Shown piece after piece: positions 1 through 10,424 of a stretch of 35,260 bases of DNA (position 1 is its first letter; each line of letters begins with the position of its first letter). Below the pieces are notes generated by a model, which saw only the letters and a program-made list of their open reading frames with translations, made no database searches and was not told the origin of the DNA. The DNA is taken from contig JAHLWX010000011.1 in NCBI GenBank assembly GCA_019057675.1, forward strand, positions 1 through 35,260, read 5' to 3'. Source of the DNA: Candidatus Jordarchaeum sp. LHC_1308 (lineage in GTDB: Archaea; Asgardarchaeota; Jordiarchaeia; Jordiarchaeales; Freyrarchaeaceae). Made by a program: the position numbers and the translations under genes.

Positions 1-349
1 GGAAGAGGGGGTGCCTGCTCCGAAAATAAAGGACGTCAAGCTTACCATTCAAGAGTTGAAGAGGACATTTGAAAAAGTGATAGATTACGTTTCCAAGCTT
101 TACAGGAAAGCAGAGCTCGTACACTCGGATATAAGTGAGTATAATATCCTCTGGTGGGATGAGCCCGTACTCATAGATCTCTCCCAAGCGGTAATGCTTA
201 GTCACCCGTTATCTAACGATTTTCTCGTCAGAGACCTTAAAAACATATTAACATATTTTTCACGTGAAGGTGTAAAAGTGCCATCTCTCGAAGAATTATA
301 TTACCAAGTAACAGGAGAGGAGGCCCCATGGAAGCAAAGGAACACGTGA
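1..349 (+). CDS. rio1: RIO1-type serine protein kinase, C-terminal part (5' truncated by window edge)
   Basis: Motifs LVHSDISEYNILWW and VLIDLSQAV (catalytic HxDxxxxN and metal-binding D of RIO kinases); frame open to the window edge. Confidence 0.85.
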   Translation, partial: EEGVPAPKIKDVKLTIQELKRTFEKVIDYVSKLYRKAELVHSDISEYNILWWDEPVLIDLSQAVMLSHPLSNDFLVRDLKNILTYFSREGVKVPSLEELYYQVTGEEAPWKQRNT

Positions 350-885
350 AAGTTCCTAAGGAACGTGTGGCAGTAATAATAGGTAAAAACGGATGCGTCA
401 AGAAAAAGCTAGAACAAGAAACAAAAACCAAAATAACAATAGATAGTAACGAGGGAACTGTAACGATAGAGACGACGGAGGAGACAGACGACCCCCTTGC
501 AGTATGGAAGGCGAGAGATATAGTAGTCGCCATGGCAAGAGGGTTCAGTCCTGAAAGGGCATTCCGCCTTATGGACGAAGATCAAATGTTGGAAGTTATA
601 GACCTAACAAAAATAGTAGGAGACTCCAGAAACGCACTCACAAGAATTAAGGGAAGAATAATAGGAGAAGAAGGAAAAAGTAGAAGAATAATAGAGGAAA
701 CTTGTGGAGCGGCCATATCAGTATACGGGCACACGGTAAGCATAATAGGAGACATCGACCAGCTTCAATGTGCAAAAAAGGCTATAATGATGCTCATCGA
801 GGGGGCTCGGCACTCAACGGTTTACAGAATTATACAAAAAATGGCCAGAGCTATAAAAATGAAACGAATAATGCCGACAACTTAA
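328..885 (+). CDS. KH-domain RNA-binding protein, archaeal Dim2/Pno1-like
   Basis: KH motifs VAVIIGKNGCVKKKLEQ and GRIIGEEGKSRRIIEE; overlaps rio1 as in many archaea. Confidence 0.85.
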   Translation: MEAKEHVKVPKERVAVIIGKNGCVKKKLEQETKTKITIDSNEGTVTIETTEETDDPLAVWKARDIVVAMARGFSPERAFRLMDEDQMLEVIDLTKIVGDSRNALTRIKGRIIGEEGKSRRIIEETCGAAISVYGHTVSIIGDIDQLQCAKKAIMMLIEGARHSTVYRIIQKMARAIKMKRIMPTT

Positions 886-1445
886 GCATGTAAAAATGAT
901 TTTACAATACTACATTTTTCTGATTTGATTAGAGAAGAACAAACTGCTACGTATATTATCAAAACACTAATTGAACACGGACACTAAGCTAAATAATAAA
1001 GCTCAAAAAATTTAAACGCCAATTTTTTAAGCTTGTCAAAAACAAAATTAGGGTTTACGGGCCATCGCAGCCAAAGTATTCAAAAATTAAAACTCACTTA
1101 ATGTTAGGAACAATTTTAATAAAGTTAATAAAGCAATTAAATTTGGCCATCTTCTCAATTGTAGAATGAATCACGTGGAGAAAATCATCACAAATAGTTC
1201 CAAGGGTTTTTCTGATTTCAGTTATTTTAAGATGAATTTTATCCATTACCATTGACACCTCTACATTAATCACTCTAACACCCAACGAACAAACCTATAA
1301 ACGCATAAATAAGAAACAGTAAAACAACTAAAATAAAAAATGAACCCTTAGAGAGGGAAATTTCACAGAACATTAACAGAAAAACGCAAAGGAATTTGAA
1401 ACAAAGAAATTGAGAGGATGCGAGCATTTGTTTGAATTAGGAGGA

Positions 1446-1572
1446 TGGTGCAGGGGGTGGGATTTGAACCCACGCAGGCATACGCTCCCAGTTTGGATCT
1501 ACGCCACGCGGGCCTCAGCCGCGTTCCTTTGACTTAGCCCGCGGTTCATGTGTCTGGCTCGGACACCCCTGC
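1446..1572 (-). tRNA. tRNA-Leu(GAG) with a non-canonical D-loop intron; CCA encoded
   Basis: Acceptor GCAGGGG/CCCCTGC, T-arm GTGGG-TTCAAAT-CCCAC, anticodon arm CGCGG-CTGAGGC-CCGCG, long variable arm; D-arm TCC-GAGCCAG...GTCAAA-GGA is interrupted by about 20 nt (approx 1534-1553). Confidence 0.85.
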
Positions 1573-1636
1573 TCCATCTGGAGTATTAATAATCGTATCT
1601 TTTTATAGTTTTCTTCGCTGTGAAAGAAATTGCTTG

Positions 1637-2368
1637 TTACTGTTTTGATAGTATGATCCTAGCATCTACGGCCTTTGCTCCTTTTGGGTAAGCGAAGATA
1701 GGGTTTAAATCCAGTTGGTCTATTTCGGGGTATTCTGTGACGAGGGCTGAAACCTTTAGGAGTATGTCTATTAATGCTTCTACATCTGCGGGAGGTTGCC
1801 CTCTTATTCCCTGTAGTATCGGGTATGCTTTTATTTCCTTTATCATTTCTTCCGCATCATACTTTGTTATCGGGGCAACTCTGAAGGAAACGTCTTTGAG
1901 GACTTCTACGAAGATGCCCCCTAGCCCGAACATAAGCGCTGGTCCAAACTGGGGGTCTTTGGCCATACCGACTATTACTTCTCTTCCTTCCGGGCAGAAT
2001 TCCTGAACTAAGATTCCGGTGATTTTTGCATCACTTTTGTATTTTTTCACGCTTTCAAGTATTTCGTTGTAAGCCTTTACAACTTCGCCTTTGTTTTTAA
2101 GGTTGACTTTTACTCCTCCCGCGTCGCTTTTGTGTATTATGTCGGGAGAGATCACTTTGAGGACGATGGGATAACCTATTTCCTCAGCATATCTAACCGC
2201 TTCGTCAGGTGTTTTTGCTACTTTGAAACTTGTTGTTGGTATTCCGTAGGCTCTGATTATTTCTTTTGCTTCTGGCTCTAGGAGATAGGTTCTTCCCTCA
2301 TTTAGGGCTTTTTGGATTATTTTTGAAACCACTTCGTTGGACATTTCATTCATCCTCGCATAGTTCAT
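1637..2368 (-). CDS. Acetyl-CoA synthetase (ADP-forming) beta subunit, ATP-grasp
   Basis: IPTTSFKVAKTPDEAVRYAEEIGYPIVLKVISPDIIHKSDAGGVKVNL and GGIFVEVLKDVSFRVAPI are typical of the ACD ATP-grasp subunit. Confidence 0.9.
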   Translation of the reverse strand: MNYARMNEMSNEVVSKIIQKALNEGRTYLLEPEAKEIIRAYGIPTTSFKVAKTPDEAVRYAEEIGYPIVLKVISPDIIHKSDAGGVKVNLKNKGEVVKAYNEILESVKKYKSDAKITGILVQEFCPEGREVIVGMAKDPQFGPALMFGLGGIFVEVLKDVSFRVAPITKYDAEEMIKEIKAYPILQGIRGQPPADVEALIDILLKVSALVTEYPEIDQLDLNPIFAYPKGAKAVDARIILSKQ

Positions 2369-2455
2369 GACGGGATTTAAGGGACATTATCAGTTTAGGT
2401 TCTCGAGAGCTGGCTCCCTATAAAAGTTTCCAGTATCCAATATTGAGCTACCTAT

Positions 2456-3217
2456 TTATGTTGCTAGTTCGCCGCCAGTATATATCCGCTCCAGAGCTGC
2501 TTGAAGATTATCGAGACCTTCAAGCTTGGTTGAGGAGACGGGTATTGGAACGTCGAACATGTGAATTTTCGCTAAAGCATCACATATGCCAAGTGACATT
2601 TCTCTTTTCATTCCCTGAGTTTCATTTTCTATTGCTTCGATTAATGTCTGTGGATCCAATGCCCAACCAATGATTTTTTGAATTTCCCGGCCGGTTAACA
2701 TGTCGCTTTTAGAAAGAACGGTAAGTTGTGGAAGAAAGAAGCGGTATTGGATAGATGCCCCCAAGAGCATGATGCTTACGAACCCCTGTGGTGTGCGTGT
2801 GAGAAAGGGATCCATCAAGAAGCAAACAGCACTTTGAGTCCCTCCAAGCGAGGATGTCACTATTGGCCCTGATTCCCTGAAGGCGAAAAGTTCCAGCTGA
2901 CCTGGGGTGTCCACCAGGACGTGTGTTGCACCTAGGTCGTCAATTTCTTTCTTAATTTCTTCTATAAAGTTGACCATCATATCGACGCAAGCTACAAGTC
3001 CTCCATTGGGGCCTAGATTAAATGCATCCATCACGTCTTCTAGAACCACATATTCTCTTATGTCAACATCTGGAGTGTATGGAATGTAACGTGCTCCTGG
3101 GTCAAGATTTACTGTAACCACATCTATGTTCTGTTCTCCCAACCACTTCGAGTATATATTTGCAAGGGTTGACTTTCCACTTCCAGCGGTTCCGACAAAA
3201 AAAGTTGTATAATACAT
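2456..3217 (-). CDS. GPN-loop GTPase (Npa3/XAB1 family)
   Basis: P-loop GTAGSGKSTL, GPNGG motif, DTPGQLELF. Confidence 0.93.
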   Translation of the reverse strand: MYYTTFFVGTAGSGKSTLANIYSKWLGEQNIDVVTVNLDPGARYIPYTPDVDIREYVVLEDVMDAFNLGPNGGLVACVDMMVNFIEEIKKEIDDLGATHVLVDTPGQLELFAFRESGPIVTSSLGGTQSAVCFLMDPFLTRTPQGFVSIMLLGASIQYRFFLPQLTVLSKSDMLTGREIQKIIGWALDPQTLIEAIENETQGMKREMSLGICDALAKIHMFDVPIPVSSTKLEGLDNLQAALERIYTGGELAT

Positions 3218-3300
3218 TTTCTCCTCCTAAATTCAGTCCTGATTTCGGGAGTAAAAGTAAAAAGAAGAGTGGTGAAAAACTTTTTTATGGAGGAACAAGT

Positions 3301-3444
3301 TTGGTTTACCATTGCGCGGTTGTGAACTGTGGAAAAATACTGAACGAGGAAGAAAGCGTCGAACTTAACGGAGAAAGGTACTGTAAAGAATGTGCTACGT
3401 TGATTATGAAAGAAGTACTAGTAAGACTTACAGGAAGAATTTGA
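3301..3444 (+). CDS. Small zinc-binding protein (two Cys/His pairs)
   Basis: YHCAVVNCGKIL...YCKECATLIMKEVLVRL; likely TTG start near 3301 after GGAGG. Confidence 0.45.
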   Translation: MVYHCAVVNCGKILNEEESVELNGERYCKECATLIMKEVLVRLTGRI

Positions 3445-3520
3445 ACGATAAAAATTTAGCCACAAGCGCAAAAAAGTGGATGAAATGACCGAGCGAGAAT
3501 TGAAAAAGAGTTATTAGTAG

Positions 3521-4243
3521 TTACCATGGTTCCTTTTTTAGATGTAAAGCGTACCCCACAATGTTGGCTGCAAGGTGTACTAATGGCGTGATTATTACTG
3601 CTGTTAATATAAGTTCAAACGGCGGAACATAGATTATTGAGGAAAGTATGATGGCTCCTGCTACAAAGTCAAGTTGGTCTAATCCAGGTGCAGGGTAACC
3701 GCGGCTTATGTTTAAGCGGCGCTTGATAAATGACCCAATTAGGTCTCCTGTCAAAGCTCCAAGCGAGAGAAGGAAACCTTTAATGATGCTTGGAAAAATC
3801 ACTTCTTTTATTGTTGAAGGATACCCCAGAAGGGCAAAATAAATAGGGGTAAATAAAAGGGCGTTAATTGTGACTAGATAGACTACGTTCTCGGGGCTTA
3901 ATGTACTTACTACTATCATGAGAAAGGCTGATTGGGGAGAGAACAGTAAAATTGGAGCGCCTAGTGTTTCCCCAGCAATGGACTGAGCAACGCCGGCAGC
4001 TGTTCCGGTAGCTACACCGCCCACAAAACCCCTTACTGTTTTCCCCTCTCCAAAAATTCTTTTTCCATCAATGAAATTTTTTCCTAAGTCTAAAGGTGCA
4101 TTAAACTGGTTTCCTCTTCCAAATATTACAGCCAATCCATTAGCAGCATAAGCGGGAAGAATATACCAGAACATTAAAAGTAACAATGTCAGTAGATCCA
4201 TTTTCTTAGACCTCCAGTTGATGAATATGTTCACCTTCATCAA
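3521..4243 (-). CDS. carS: CDP-archaeol synthase (CDP-2,3-bis-(O-geranylgeranyl)-sn-glycerol synthase)
   Basis: Multi-TM; PLDLGKNFIDGKRIFGEGKTVRGFVGG and SFIKRRLNISRGYPAPGLDQLDF motifs; the N-terminus may begin at an internal Met. Confidence 0.88.
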   Translation of the reverse strand: MMKVNIFINWRSKKMDLLTLLLLMFWYILPAYAANGLAVIFGRGNQFNAPLDLGKNFIDGKRIFGEGKTVRGFVGGVATGTAAGVAQSIAGETLGAPILLFSPQSAFLMIVVSTLSPENVVYLVTINALLFTPIYFALLGYPSTIKEVIFPSIIKGFLLSLGALTGDLIGSFIKRRLNISRGYPAPGLDQLDFVAGAIILSSIIYVPPFELILTAVIITPLVHLAANIVGYALHLKKEPW

Positions 4244-4252
4244 TTTTAATTT

Positions 4253-4933
4253 TTATGTGAGCCCGTTCTCTGAGAGCGTTAGTTCCACAGAGGAACCCGC
4301 TTTTCTTCCGCCCTTAATTAGAGTTACTTTTACTTTGTCGGGTGAAACGCGTTCCATTTTTAGGTCAACCGTAGACCAGTAAGATATAACGTTTCCGCCT
4401 ACTGGGCGTGTTTCGCCTGTTTCTGGATCAAGCGTGACTTGATTTGTTAGAATGACGGATGATGAAGTATTCTGAGCTAAAGCTAGAAGCTCAGCAAGCT
4501 GCATGTTTAGTTTGCGATTCGCAAAAATGTTTCGCTCCTTCTCTTCGAGCTCTAACCGATACATGTTTGTGACGCTATCGATGACTACAAGAGAGAATGG
4601 AGGAGCGATGATGCTTAATCGCTCAATTAATCGTTCCTGCTCTGAGAAAGAGAATGGTTTAGCGATCATAAACTTCTCTAAGTTCTCTTTATGTGAGAGA
4701 TGTGCTAGACGTTTCGGGTGAAGAGAGTGCTCTGTATCTATGTAAAATACAGATGCGCCAAGAGACAAAGCTGTGAAAGCGCAGTGGATGACGAAAGTGG
4801 TCTTACCTCCACCTCTAGGCCCAAAGATGTGAGTTATTAATCCAACTGGAAGGCCGCCGGAAAGCAATAAGTCGACTTTACGTACTCCTGAGGGCATTTT
4901 CCTTAACTGTTCCATCGTCAATGGACTCACCAC
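4253..4933 (-). CDS. radB: RadB-like RecA-family ATPase
   Basis: GPRGGGKTTF Walker A, SLVVIDSVTNMYR Walker B, LTNQVTLD. Confidence 0.85.
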   Translation of the reverse strand: MVSPLTMEQLRKMPSGVRKVDLLLSGGLPVGLITHIFGPRGGGKTTFVIHCAFTALSLGASVFYIDTEHSLHPKRLAHLSHKENLEKFMIAKPFSFSEQERLIERLSIIAPPFSLVVIDSVTNMYRLELEEKERNIFANRKLNMQLAELLALAQNTSSSVILTNQVTLDPETGETRPVGGNVISYWSTVDLKMERVSPDKVKVTLIKGGRKAGSSVELTLSENGLT

Positions 4934-5088
4934 CGTATGAAGAGCGTCGCCTCGAGACTTGAAGGGGATCCTAAGGGGAGTAGATGAAAATAAATTATAA
5001 AATCAACTTTGTATTTTCCTCTTCCTAAGAAAGAAATTTTTTCTGCCTAATAAATAAGAAGCATAAATGGAAGGTTCGAGGGAGATCA

Positions 5089-6372
5089 TTGGAACATGTT
5101 GAGAATGTGAATGATGGGGAATGTATACTAATAAGAGGTCCTGCTAACATAGAGGTCAAAGAAGGCAGGGTGACGGTACTGGGTGGAACTTTTGACGCAG
5201 GAGAACATATAATGATTCCTAAGGGAAAAACTCTCTCTTTAAAAGCGTGTACATCAGCAATCCTGAGGATCGTGTCAAGCAGTATTGAACGGGTAAAGGA
5301 AGATGTACCATCACAATGGCGTATTGCCGTTGAGGAGCTGGACAAGGTCGAAAAGCCAGCTGTAGTTATCGTGATAGGCGGCGTTGATACCGGCAAAACG
5401 ACGTTTACAGTTTTTCTAGGAAATATGGCTCTCAAAAAAGGATTAAGGGTTGCTATAGTGGATGCGGATGTTGGGCAAAGCGACATAGGGCCGCCATGCT
5501 TTGTGGCGATGGGATTACTCGACAAGTCGGTAGTAGACATGTCTAAGGTTGAATTAAATGACGCTTACTTCGTAGGGTCGACTACACCGTCGGCATACCC
5601 ACATAGAATGGTTACAGGTGTAAAGTTAATGGTTGAAAAAGCGCTTATGCTTGGAAGCGAAGTCGTGCTTGTTGATACTCCGGGATGGATTTCGGGCTTT
5701 AGAGCAAGAGACTTAATAATATCATTATTACATGTTTTACGACCTTCCATTGTTGTAGCGTTGCAAGATAATGAGGAGGCTGAGGGAATTCTTAAGGCGT
5801 TTTCAAGTTCAGAGATGCACATTATAAGGCTTCCAGCTTTGGCGTCATGTAAGAGAAACAGAGAAACAAGGAAGTTCCTCCGCGAAATGGCCTATAGAAA
5901 GCATCTACATGGAGGCATAAACGTCGAACTAGATATAAATAAGGTTTCAGTTGCATACACCACTCTGTTCAGCGGAAACACATTAAGTAGTGATGAGGAA
6001 AGAAAAGTTTCAGGAATTTTGGGAGTTAGCCCAGTGTATGCAGAAGCTTCATTCGACACGTTAACTTTAGTTTTGCCGAGTTATGTTGATGTTTGGGAAA
6101 AAATTGAAATGTTAGGACTGTTATTTAAAGGGAGAGAAGTGTACCTGCTTCGCGAAGAGTCACTTGAAAATCTTCTGGTTGCGCTTCTAGACAAGAGAAA
6201 CAGGTATCTTGGAGTGGGAATTCTGAAGAAGATTAACTATGCTACAAGGAAAATGCTTCTCTACACTTCGGTTCCACCAGACAAGGTAGCAACCGTACTT
6301 TTTGGTTCGGTGAAAGTCGCAGAAAACGGTGAGGAAATGGGCTCTATACAGCTACATAAAGTAAAAGTTTAA
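5089..6372 (+). CDS. Clp1/GRC3 (Nol9)-type polynucleotide 5'-kinase
   Basis: IGGVDTGKTTFTVFL P-loop, DADVGQSDIGPP, VDTPGWISG; TTG start. Confidence 0.88.
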   Translation: MEHVENVNDGECILIRGPANIEVKEGRVTVLGGTFDAGEHIMIPKGKTLSLKACTSAILRIVSSSIERVKEDVPSQWRIAVEELDKVEKPAVVIVIGGVDTGKTTFTVFLGNMALKKGLRVAIVDADVGQSDIGPPCFVAMGLLDKSVVDMSKVELNDAYFVGSTTPSAYPHRMVTGVKLMVEKALMLGSEVVLVDTPGWISGFRARDLIISLLHVLRPSIVVALQDNEEAEGILKAFSSSEMHIIRLPALASCKRNRETRKFLREMAYRKHLHGGINVELDINKVSVAYTTLFSGNTLSSDEERKVSGILGVSPVYAEASFDTLTLVLPSYVDVWEKIEMLGLLFKGREVYLLREESLENLLVALLDKRNRYLGVGILKKINYATRKMLLYTSVPPDKVATVLFGSVKVAENGEEMGSIQLHKVKV

Positions 6373-6378
6373 GTTTTT

Positions 6379-7557
6379 TTATTTTAGTCCGAGCCATTTT
6401 ATGCCGCTAGGCTCCTCACCTTCTTCTATCATTCTGAATGATTGCTTCAGTAGGCTTATTTCTTCTTCAAGAGTCACGTCCCTGCCTCCTAAACCAGCAA
6501 TGCACTCCATAACCATAGGCATTTCTTTGAAACCGTAAAGTGCGGCTTTAAGCTCTGAACCTAGCGCTCCTCCTTTTCCAGGGCTGAGGTTTCTGTCTAT
6601 GACTGTAATGCACTTAGTTCTCTTTGCGACGCGTCTGAGCTCCTCCTCTGGAAATGGCCTGAAAGCTCTAAGCTTTAGAGCTCCAGCTTTATATCCTTCC
6701 TCTCTCAACACGTCAACAGCTACCTTAGCTTGGTCAGCTATGGATCCCATGGAGAGAAGGATGACGTCCGCATCGTCACATTTATATTCTTCTATTAGGT
6801 GGCCGTGGTTACGTCCAAAAATTTTTTCAAACTCTATCGAGCAACGAATTATTTTTTCTTTGGCGGCCTCCATGGCTCTATGCATCAGGTATCTGAACTC
6901 ATAAAACCAGTCTTCGGGCATCTGGAGGTTTCCATGAGTTATCGGGTTGTCGACGTCAACTATGATGTGTCTCCAAGGCTCATGAGGTATGAATGCGTCT
7001 ACGTCCTCTTGGTTAGGAATTGTTACCGGCTGGGCAGTGTGACTAATGACGAAGCCCTCGAAACATACCATGATGGGGAGAAAGACATCTGGATCCTCAG
7101 CTATCCTATATGCTTGAATGATCGTGTCAAATGCTTCTTGATGGTTGCTCGTGTAAAGCTGAATCCAGCCTGTGTCTCTTTGAGATATCGAGTCGCCATG
7201 CTCAGCCCAAATGTTCCAAGGGGGGCCTATGGTTCGGTTTACGACAGCCATAACTATTGGAAGCCTAGTGGCTGAGGCCCAGTGAAGCATCTCGTGCATG
7301 TATGCCAAACCGTGGCTGCATGTAGCCGTAAACGTCCTCACTCCCGTTAAGCTTGCACCTATGCAGGCCGCCATAGCTGAATGTTCAGACTCAACTGGTA
7401 CGAAGACCGCTTTCAACTCACCGTTAAGAATGAACTCTGATAGCTTTTCTACTATTCCTGTTTGAGGAGTTATCGGATAACATGAAATGAAGCTTGCCCT
7501 AGCTATCTTTACTGCATATGCAACAGCGTGATTCCCGGTTAGGATTAGAGTTTCCAT
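6379..7557 (-). CDS. porA: Pyruvate (2-oxoacid):ferredoxin oxidoreductase alpha subunit
   Basis: ISCYPITPQTGIVEKLSEF, VESEHSAMAACIGASLTGVRTFTATCSHGLAYMHE. Confidence 0.92.
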   Translation of the reverse strand: METLILTGNHAVAYAVKIARASFISCYPITPQTGIVEKLSEFILNGELKAVFVPVESEHSAMAACIGASLTGVRTFTATCSHGLAYMHEMLHWASATRLPIVMAVVNRTIGPPWNIWAEHGDSISQRDTGWIQLYTSNHQEAFDTIIQAYRIAEDPDVFLPIMVCFEGFVISHTAQPVTIPNQEDVDAFIPHEPWRHIIVDVDNPITHGNLQMPEDWFYEFRYLMHRAMEAAKEKIIRCSIEFEKIFGRNHGHLIEEYKCDDADVILLSMGSIADQAKVAVDVLREEGYKAGALKLRAFRPFPEEELRRVAKRTKCITVIDRNLSPGKGGALGSELKAALYGFKEMPMVMECIAGLGGRDVTLEEEISLLKQSFRMIEEGEEPSGIKWLGLK

Positions 7558-7567
7558 GCGCTCAGCC

Positions 7568-8479
7568 TCACTTCTCTTCGATAACCATGCTTATAGCTTT
7601 CCTAGGACATTCATTAAAGCATACTTCACAACCTTTACAATAATCGTAATCTATTTCAGGAAAGCCACTATCGTCCACATTTATTGCGGCTTCAGGGCAA
7701 TACATCCAACAAAAGAGGCACTTACTGCACTTTTCTTTATCAATCACGGGCCTGTGTGTGCGCCATTCGCCTGTTTTGCCTATACTCCCCTTACTTGGGG
7801 TTGATACAGGAACTGGGGGTAGATCAGTCCAATGTCGAATCTCAGGTATCCTCGCTGGCCTTGAAGGGGGAACTGGAGGCACATACTGTTCAGGCTTTAA
7901 ATGAACTTTTCTTGTTAACTCGTACGCCTTTATGACAGCAGCTATATTTTTCTTCACAGCTCCAGCTTCGAAAGAAGATGCTATAGCTTTTTCAAGGCTC
8001 TTGAGGCTCACGAGGCCTGTAGCATTAGCGAAGGCACCCAACATAGGCATAGCTAAGACTTCCAACCCTGCAACTTGAAGGTCAAGTTCCAAGCATATAG
8101 AGGTAGCATCGACCACATAAACTGAACATCCTTCCGGAGCACGAAGTAACGGAGTAATATTTAAGCGAGCCGTATTAATCACGAGGAAACCATCGCGTTT
8201 CAAGCCACGAATAACACCATTTTCATTTCCGGATAGTATAGATGGGTCAACTACTACGACGGCGTCAGGCTCATACACCTGAGAGTGTAGTAAGACCGGT
8301 GCGTGAGAAATCCTGTTATAAGCTTCTATTTGGGCTCCTCTTCTCTCGGCACCTATCCAAGGAATAGACTGAACGCCCACAAAGCCTTCATTGAAAGCTG
8401 CAACCGCAAGTATCCTCGATGCTGTTACAAGGCCTTGCCCGCCACGGCCATGCCATCTTACCTCGAAGACGCCGCGCAT
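7568..8479 (-). CDS. porGD: Pyruvate:ferredoxin oxidoreductase, fused gamma and delta (ferredoxin) subunits
   Basis: N-terminal GRGGQGLVTASRILA (gamma); C-terminal CSKCLFCWMYCPEA...CKGCEVCFNECP (2x[4Fe-4S], delta). Confidence 0.9.
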   Translation of the reverse strand: MRGVFEVRWHGRGGQGLVTASRILAVAAFNEGFVGVQSIPWIGAERRGAQIEAYNRISHAPVLLHSQVYEPDAVVVVDPSILSGNENGVIRGLKRDGFLVINTARLNITPLLRAPEGCSVYVVDATSICLELDLQVAGLEVLAMPMLGAFANATGLVSLKSLEKAIASSFEAGAVKKNIAAVIKAYELTRKVHLKPEQYVPPVPPSRPARIPEIRHWTDLPPVPVSTPSKGSIGKTGEWRTHRPVIDKEKCSKCLFCWMYCPEAAINVDDSGFPEIDYDYCKGCEVCFNECPRKAISMVIEEK

Positions 8480-8491
8480 GTTAAAACACCT

Positions 8492-9406
8492 CTAAAAGAA
8501 AAGCGGTTCCCCGTCCAGTTTAGCTGCTTTTTCCAGCTTTTTATCAATCATTTCCTGAAGGAGATCTATCTCGCGCTCGTCTATTCCTCTAAATCGGCCC
8601 TGAGCTTTAATATATTCTTTAACCGGAACGCGTTTTTCAGGGCTCTCTAAAATCCTCCTGCTTGGAGGACTTAAATAAAAAATGCCATTCTTAACCTCGT
8701 AGAGGAGCCACATCCCAGACTCAACAGCTAATCTGCCAATTTTAACTGTTAGTCCAGTATCAAACCGCCACCCAGGAGGGCAAGGAACAAGAATGTGGAT
8801 ATACCGCATTCCTCCAATAAGTTTAGCTTTCTTAGTTTTTTCATATAAGTCAATGGGATAAGAGGAGCATGAGGTAGCAACGTAGGGGATTCTATGAGCG
8901 GCCATGATAAATGCCATGTCCTTCTTGCTTTCCTTCTTTCCTAGAGGAGTAGTTGTAGTCCAAGCTCCAGCGGGAGTACTACCACTTCTCTGCGTTCCAG
9001 TATTCATGTAAGCTTCGTTATCGTAGCAAAAATATATGTAATTTGTATTTCTTTCTGCACTACCGGAAAGACTCGAGACACCTATATCAGCAGTACCCCC
9101 ATCACCAGCCCAGCATACTACTGTGATGTCCTTTTTACCCTGAACGTCTAGGCCGCCTACTATACCTGACGCTGCAGCAGGACCTGCTGCGAACGCCATT
9201 TGAATGTATGGAACACTTAACGCCGTCCGAGGATATAAGCCTACATAAACGCAGCCGCACGAGGCGGGGTTAACTATAACCGTTTTATTGCCCAGAGCCT
9301 TTAGCACCCATCGGAGAGCAAGTGTTGAACCGCATCCTTGGCAGGCAGAGTTTCCAGGTAATACGTATTCCTCTGAGGCTTCTTGAAAAATTTTTCTAGC
9401 AGACAA
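8492..9406 (-). CDS. porB: Pyruvate:ferredoxin oxidoreductase beta subunit (TPP-binding)
   Basis: CQGCGSTLALRWVLKAL, WAGDGGTADIG...DNEAYMNTGTQRSGSTP. Confidence 0.93.
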   Translation of the reverse strand: MSARKIFQEASEEYVLPGNSACQGCGSTLALRWVLKALGNKTVIVNPASCGCVYVGLYPRTALSVPYIQMAFAAGPAAASGIVGGLDVQGKKDITVVCWAGDGGTADIGVSSLSGSAERNTNYIYFCYDNEAYMNTGTQRSGSTPAGAWTTTTPLGKKESKKDMAFIMAAHRIPYVATSCSSYPIDLYEKTKKAKLIGGMRYIHILVPCPPGWRFDTGLTVKIGRLAVESGMWLLYEVKNGIFYLSPPSRRILESPEKRVPVKEYIKAQGRFRGIDEREIDLLQEMIDKKLEKAAKLDGEPLFF

Positions 9407-9684
9407 GCTTACTTCGCCTCTTTAAGACTAAGAAAAGTGTTAGATAACGAAGAGAGCAAGATTGCTTAAAAAAATAATGGTTTTGAAAGTGCTTTCTTGA
9501 AAACATAAGATGAGGGGGGAGATGAGCTTAAATGGTATATGGGTTTTATGTAGAGAGGTTTTAAAAATCTGAGTTCGAAACAAATAAAACTTTTTAGCAT
9601 TTTTCGTAATACTTGTTAAGCAGGATAAAAAGGATACGTTATTTAAGGATGAATGATTTCGTTTGAGATTTAGAGGTGAGTGTA

Positions 9685-10119
9685 ATGAGCGGTATTGCAT
9701 CCAGCAATTTCTTCAGGGATTTGACGGCCGTAGTAGGTAAGAAAATTAAAGTAAATCTTGAGGGGGGCAAAGTGTATACTGGAACATTGAAGAGCTATGA
9801 GACAAACACTTTGAGTTTATGCTTAACTGACGCTGAAGACGAAGGAGGGAACATCTACAGCAAGGTGTTCATTAAAGGAGACAAAATTATAGATTTCTTC
9901 CAAATAGAAGGTGGAATTAATTTGAGGGAGCTTTATATGGAAATTAGCAAAGTGTTCCCTCCTGGCGACGTGGAGTTCCTTGAAGACAACAACGTAATAC
10001 TTGTTCTTAAAAAGGTCAAGGTTACTGAGAACGGAGTAGAGGGCGAGGGGCCCGTAGCGAGAAGAGTTAGAGAAATATATGACAGGTTTATGGCGGAAAA
10101 AGGGGCTTCCGCCTCTTAA
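9685..10119 (+). CDS. Sm-like archaeal protein with C-terminal extension (SmAP3-like)
   Basis: Sm1 VGKKIKVNLEGGKVYTGTLKSYETNTLSLCLTDA, Sm2 IKGDKIIDFF; ATG at 9685 fits the ribosome-binding site better than GTG at 9676. Confidence 0.75.
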   Translation: MSGIASSNFFRDLTAVVGKKIKVNLEGGKVYTGTLKSYETNTLSLCLTDAEDEGGNIYSKVFIKGDKIIDFFQIEGGINLRELYMEISKVFPPGDVEFLEDNNVILVLKKVKVTENGVEGEGPVARRVREIYDRFMAEKGASAS

Positions 10120-10424
10120 CTCTCCAGTGTTTCAAGAGGATGCATCCTAAAGAGAACGACGGCCACCCATTTTTTCTCAGGATAGAGACTCTCCTCAGCT
10201 TTCTTCAGGCGGAACTGTATGCATTGCCTGCAAGTTGAGTGGCGCGGATCAAGTGGGCCTTCACAGGAAGCGCAGTGAAACATGATGACAGGGTGTTCGC
10301 CTATTTTTGCCTGTAAGAATTCTTCCTCGTCGTACTCTGGAGAAAAATCGGGCCATATTTCATATAGATGAGGGTCGCCTAGGACATCCTTTAACTTTCT
10401 GAACATATACTCGAAGCTTGTCAT
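10116..10424 (-). CDS. Conserved-looking zinc-finger protein, function unknown
   Basis: FHCASCEGPLDPRHSTCRQC; convergent with and slightly overlapping the SmAP gene. Confidence 0.6.
   Translation of the reverse strand: MTSFEYMFRKLKDVLGDPHLYEIWPDFSPEYDEEEFLQAKIGEHPVIMFHCASCEGPLDPRHSTCRQCIQFRLKKAEESLYPEKKWVAVVLFRMHPLETLES

Noticed and set aside
1094-1285. 63-aa minus-strand ORF
   Set aside because: AT-rich intergenic region, low-complexity translation, no motif or ribosome-binding site seen.
5025-5540. 171-aa minus-strand ORF opposite the Clp1-like gene
   Set aside because: Ser/Thr/Pro-rich shadow ORF antisense to a well-supported CDS; the same applies to 16696-17250, 21310-21783, 6799-7275 and other antisense ORFs.
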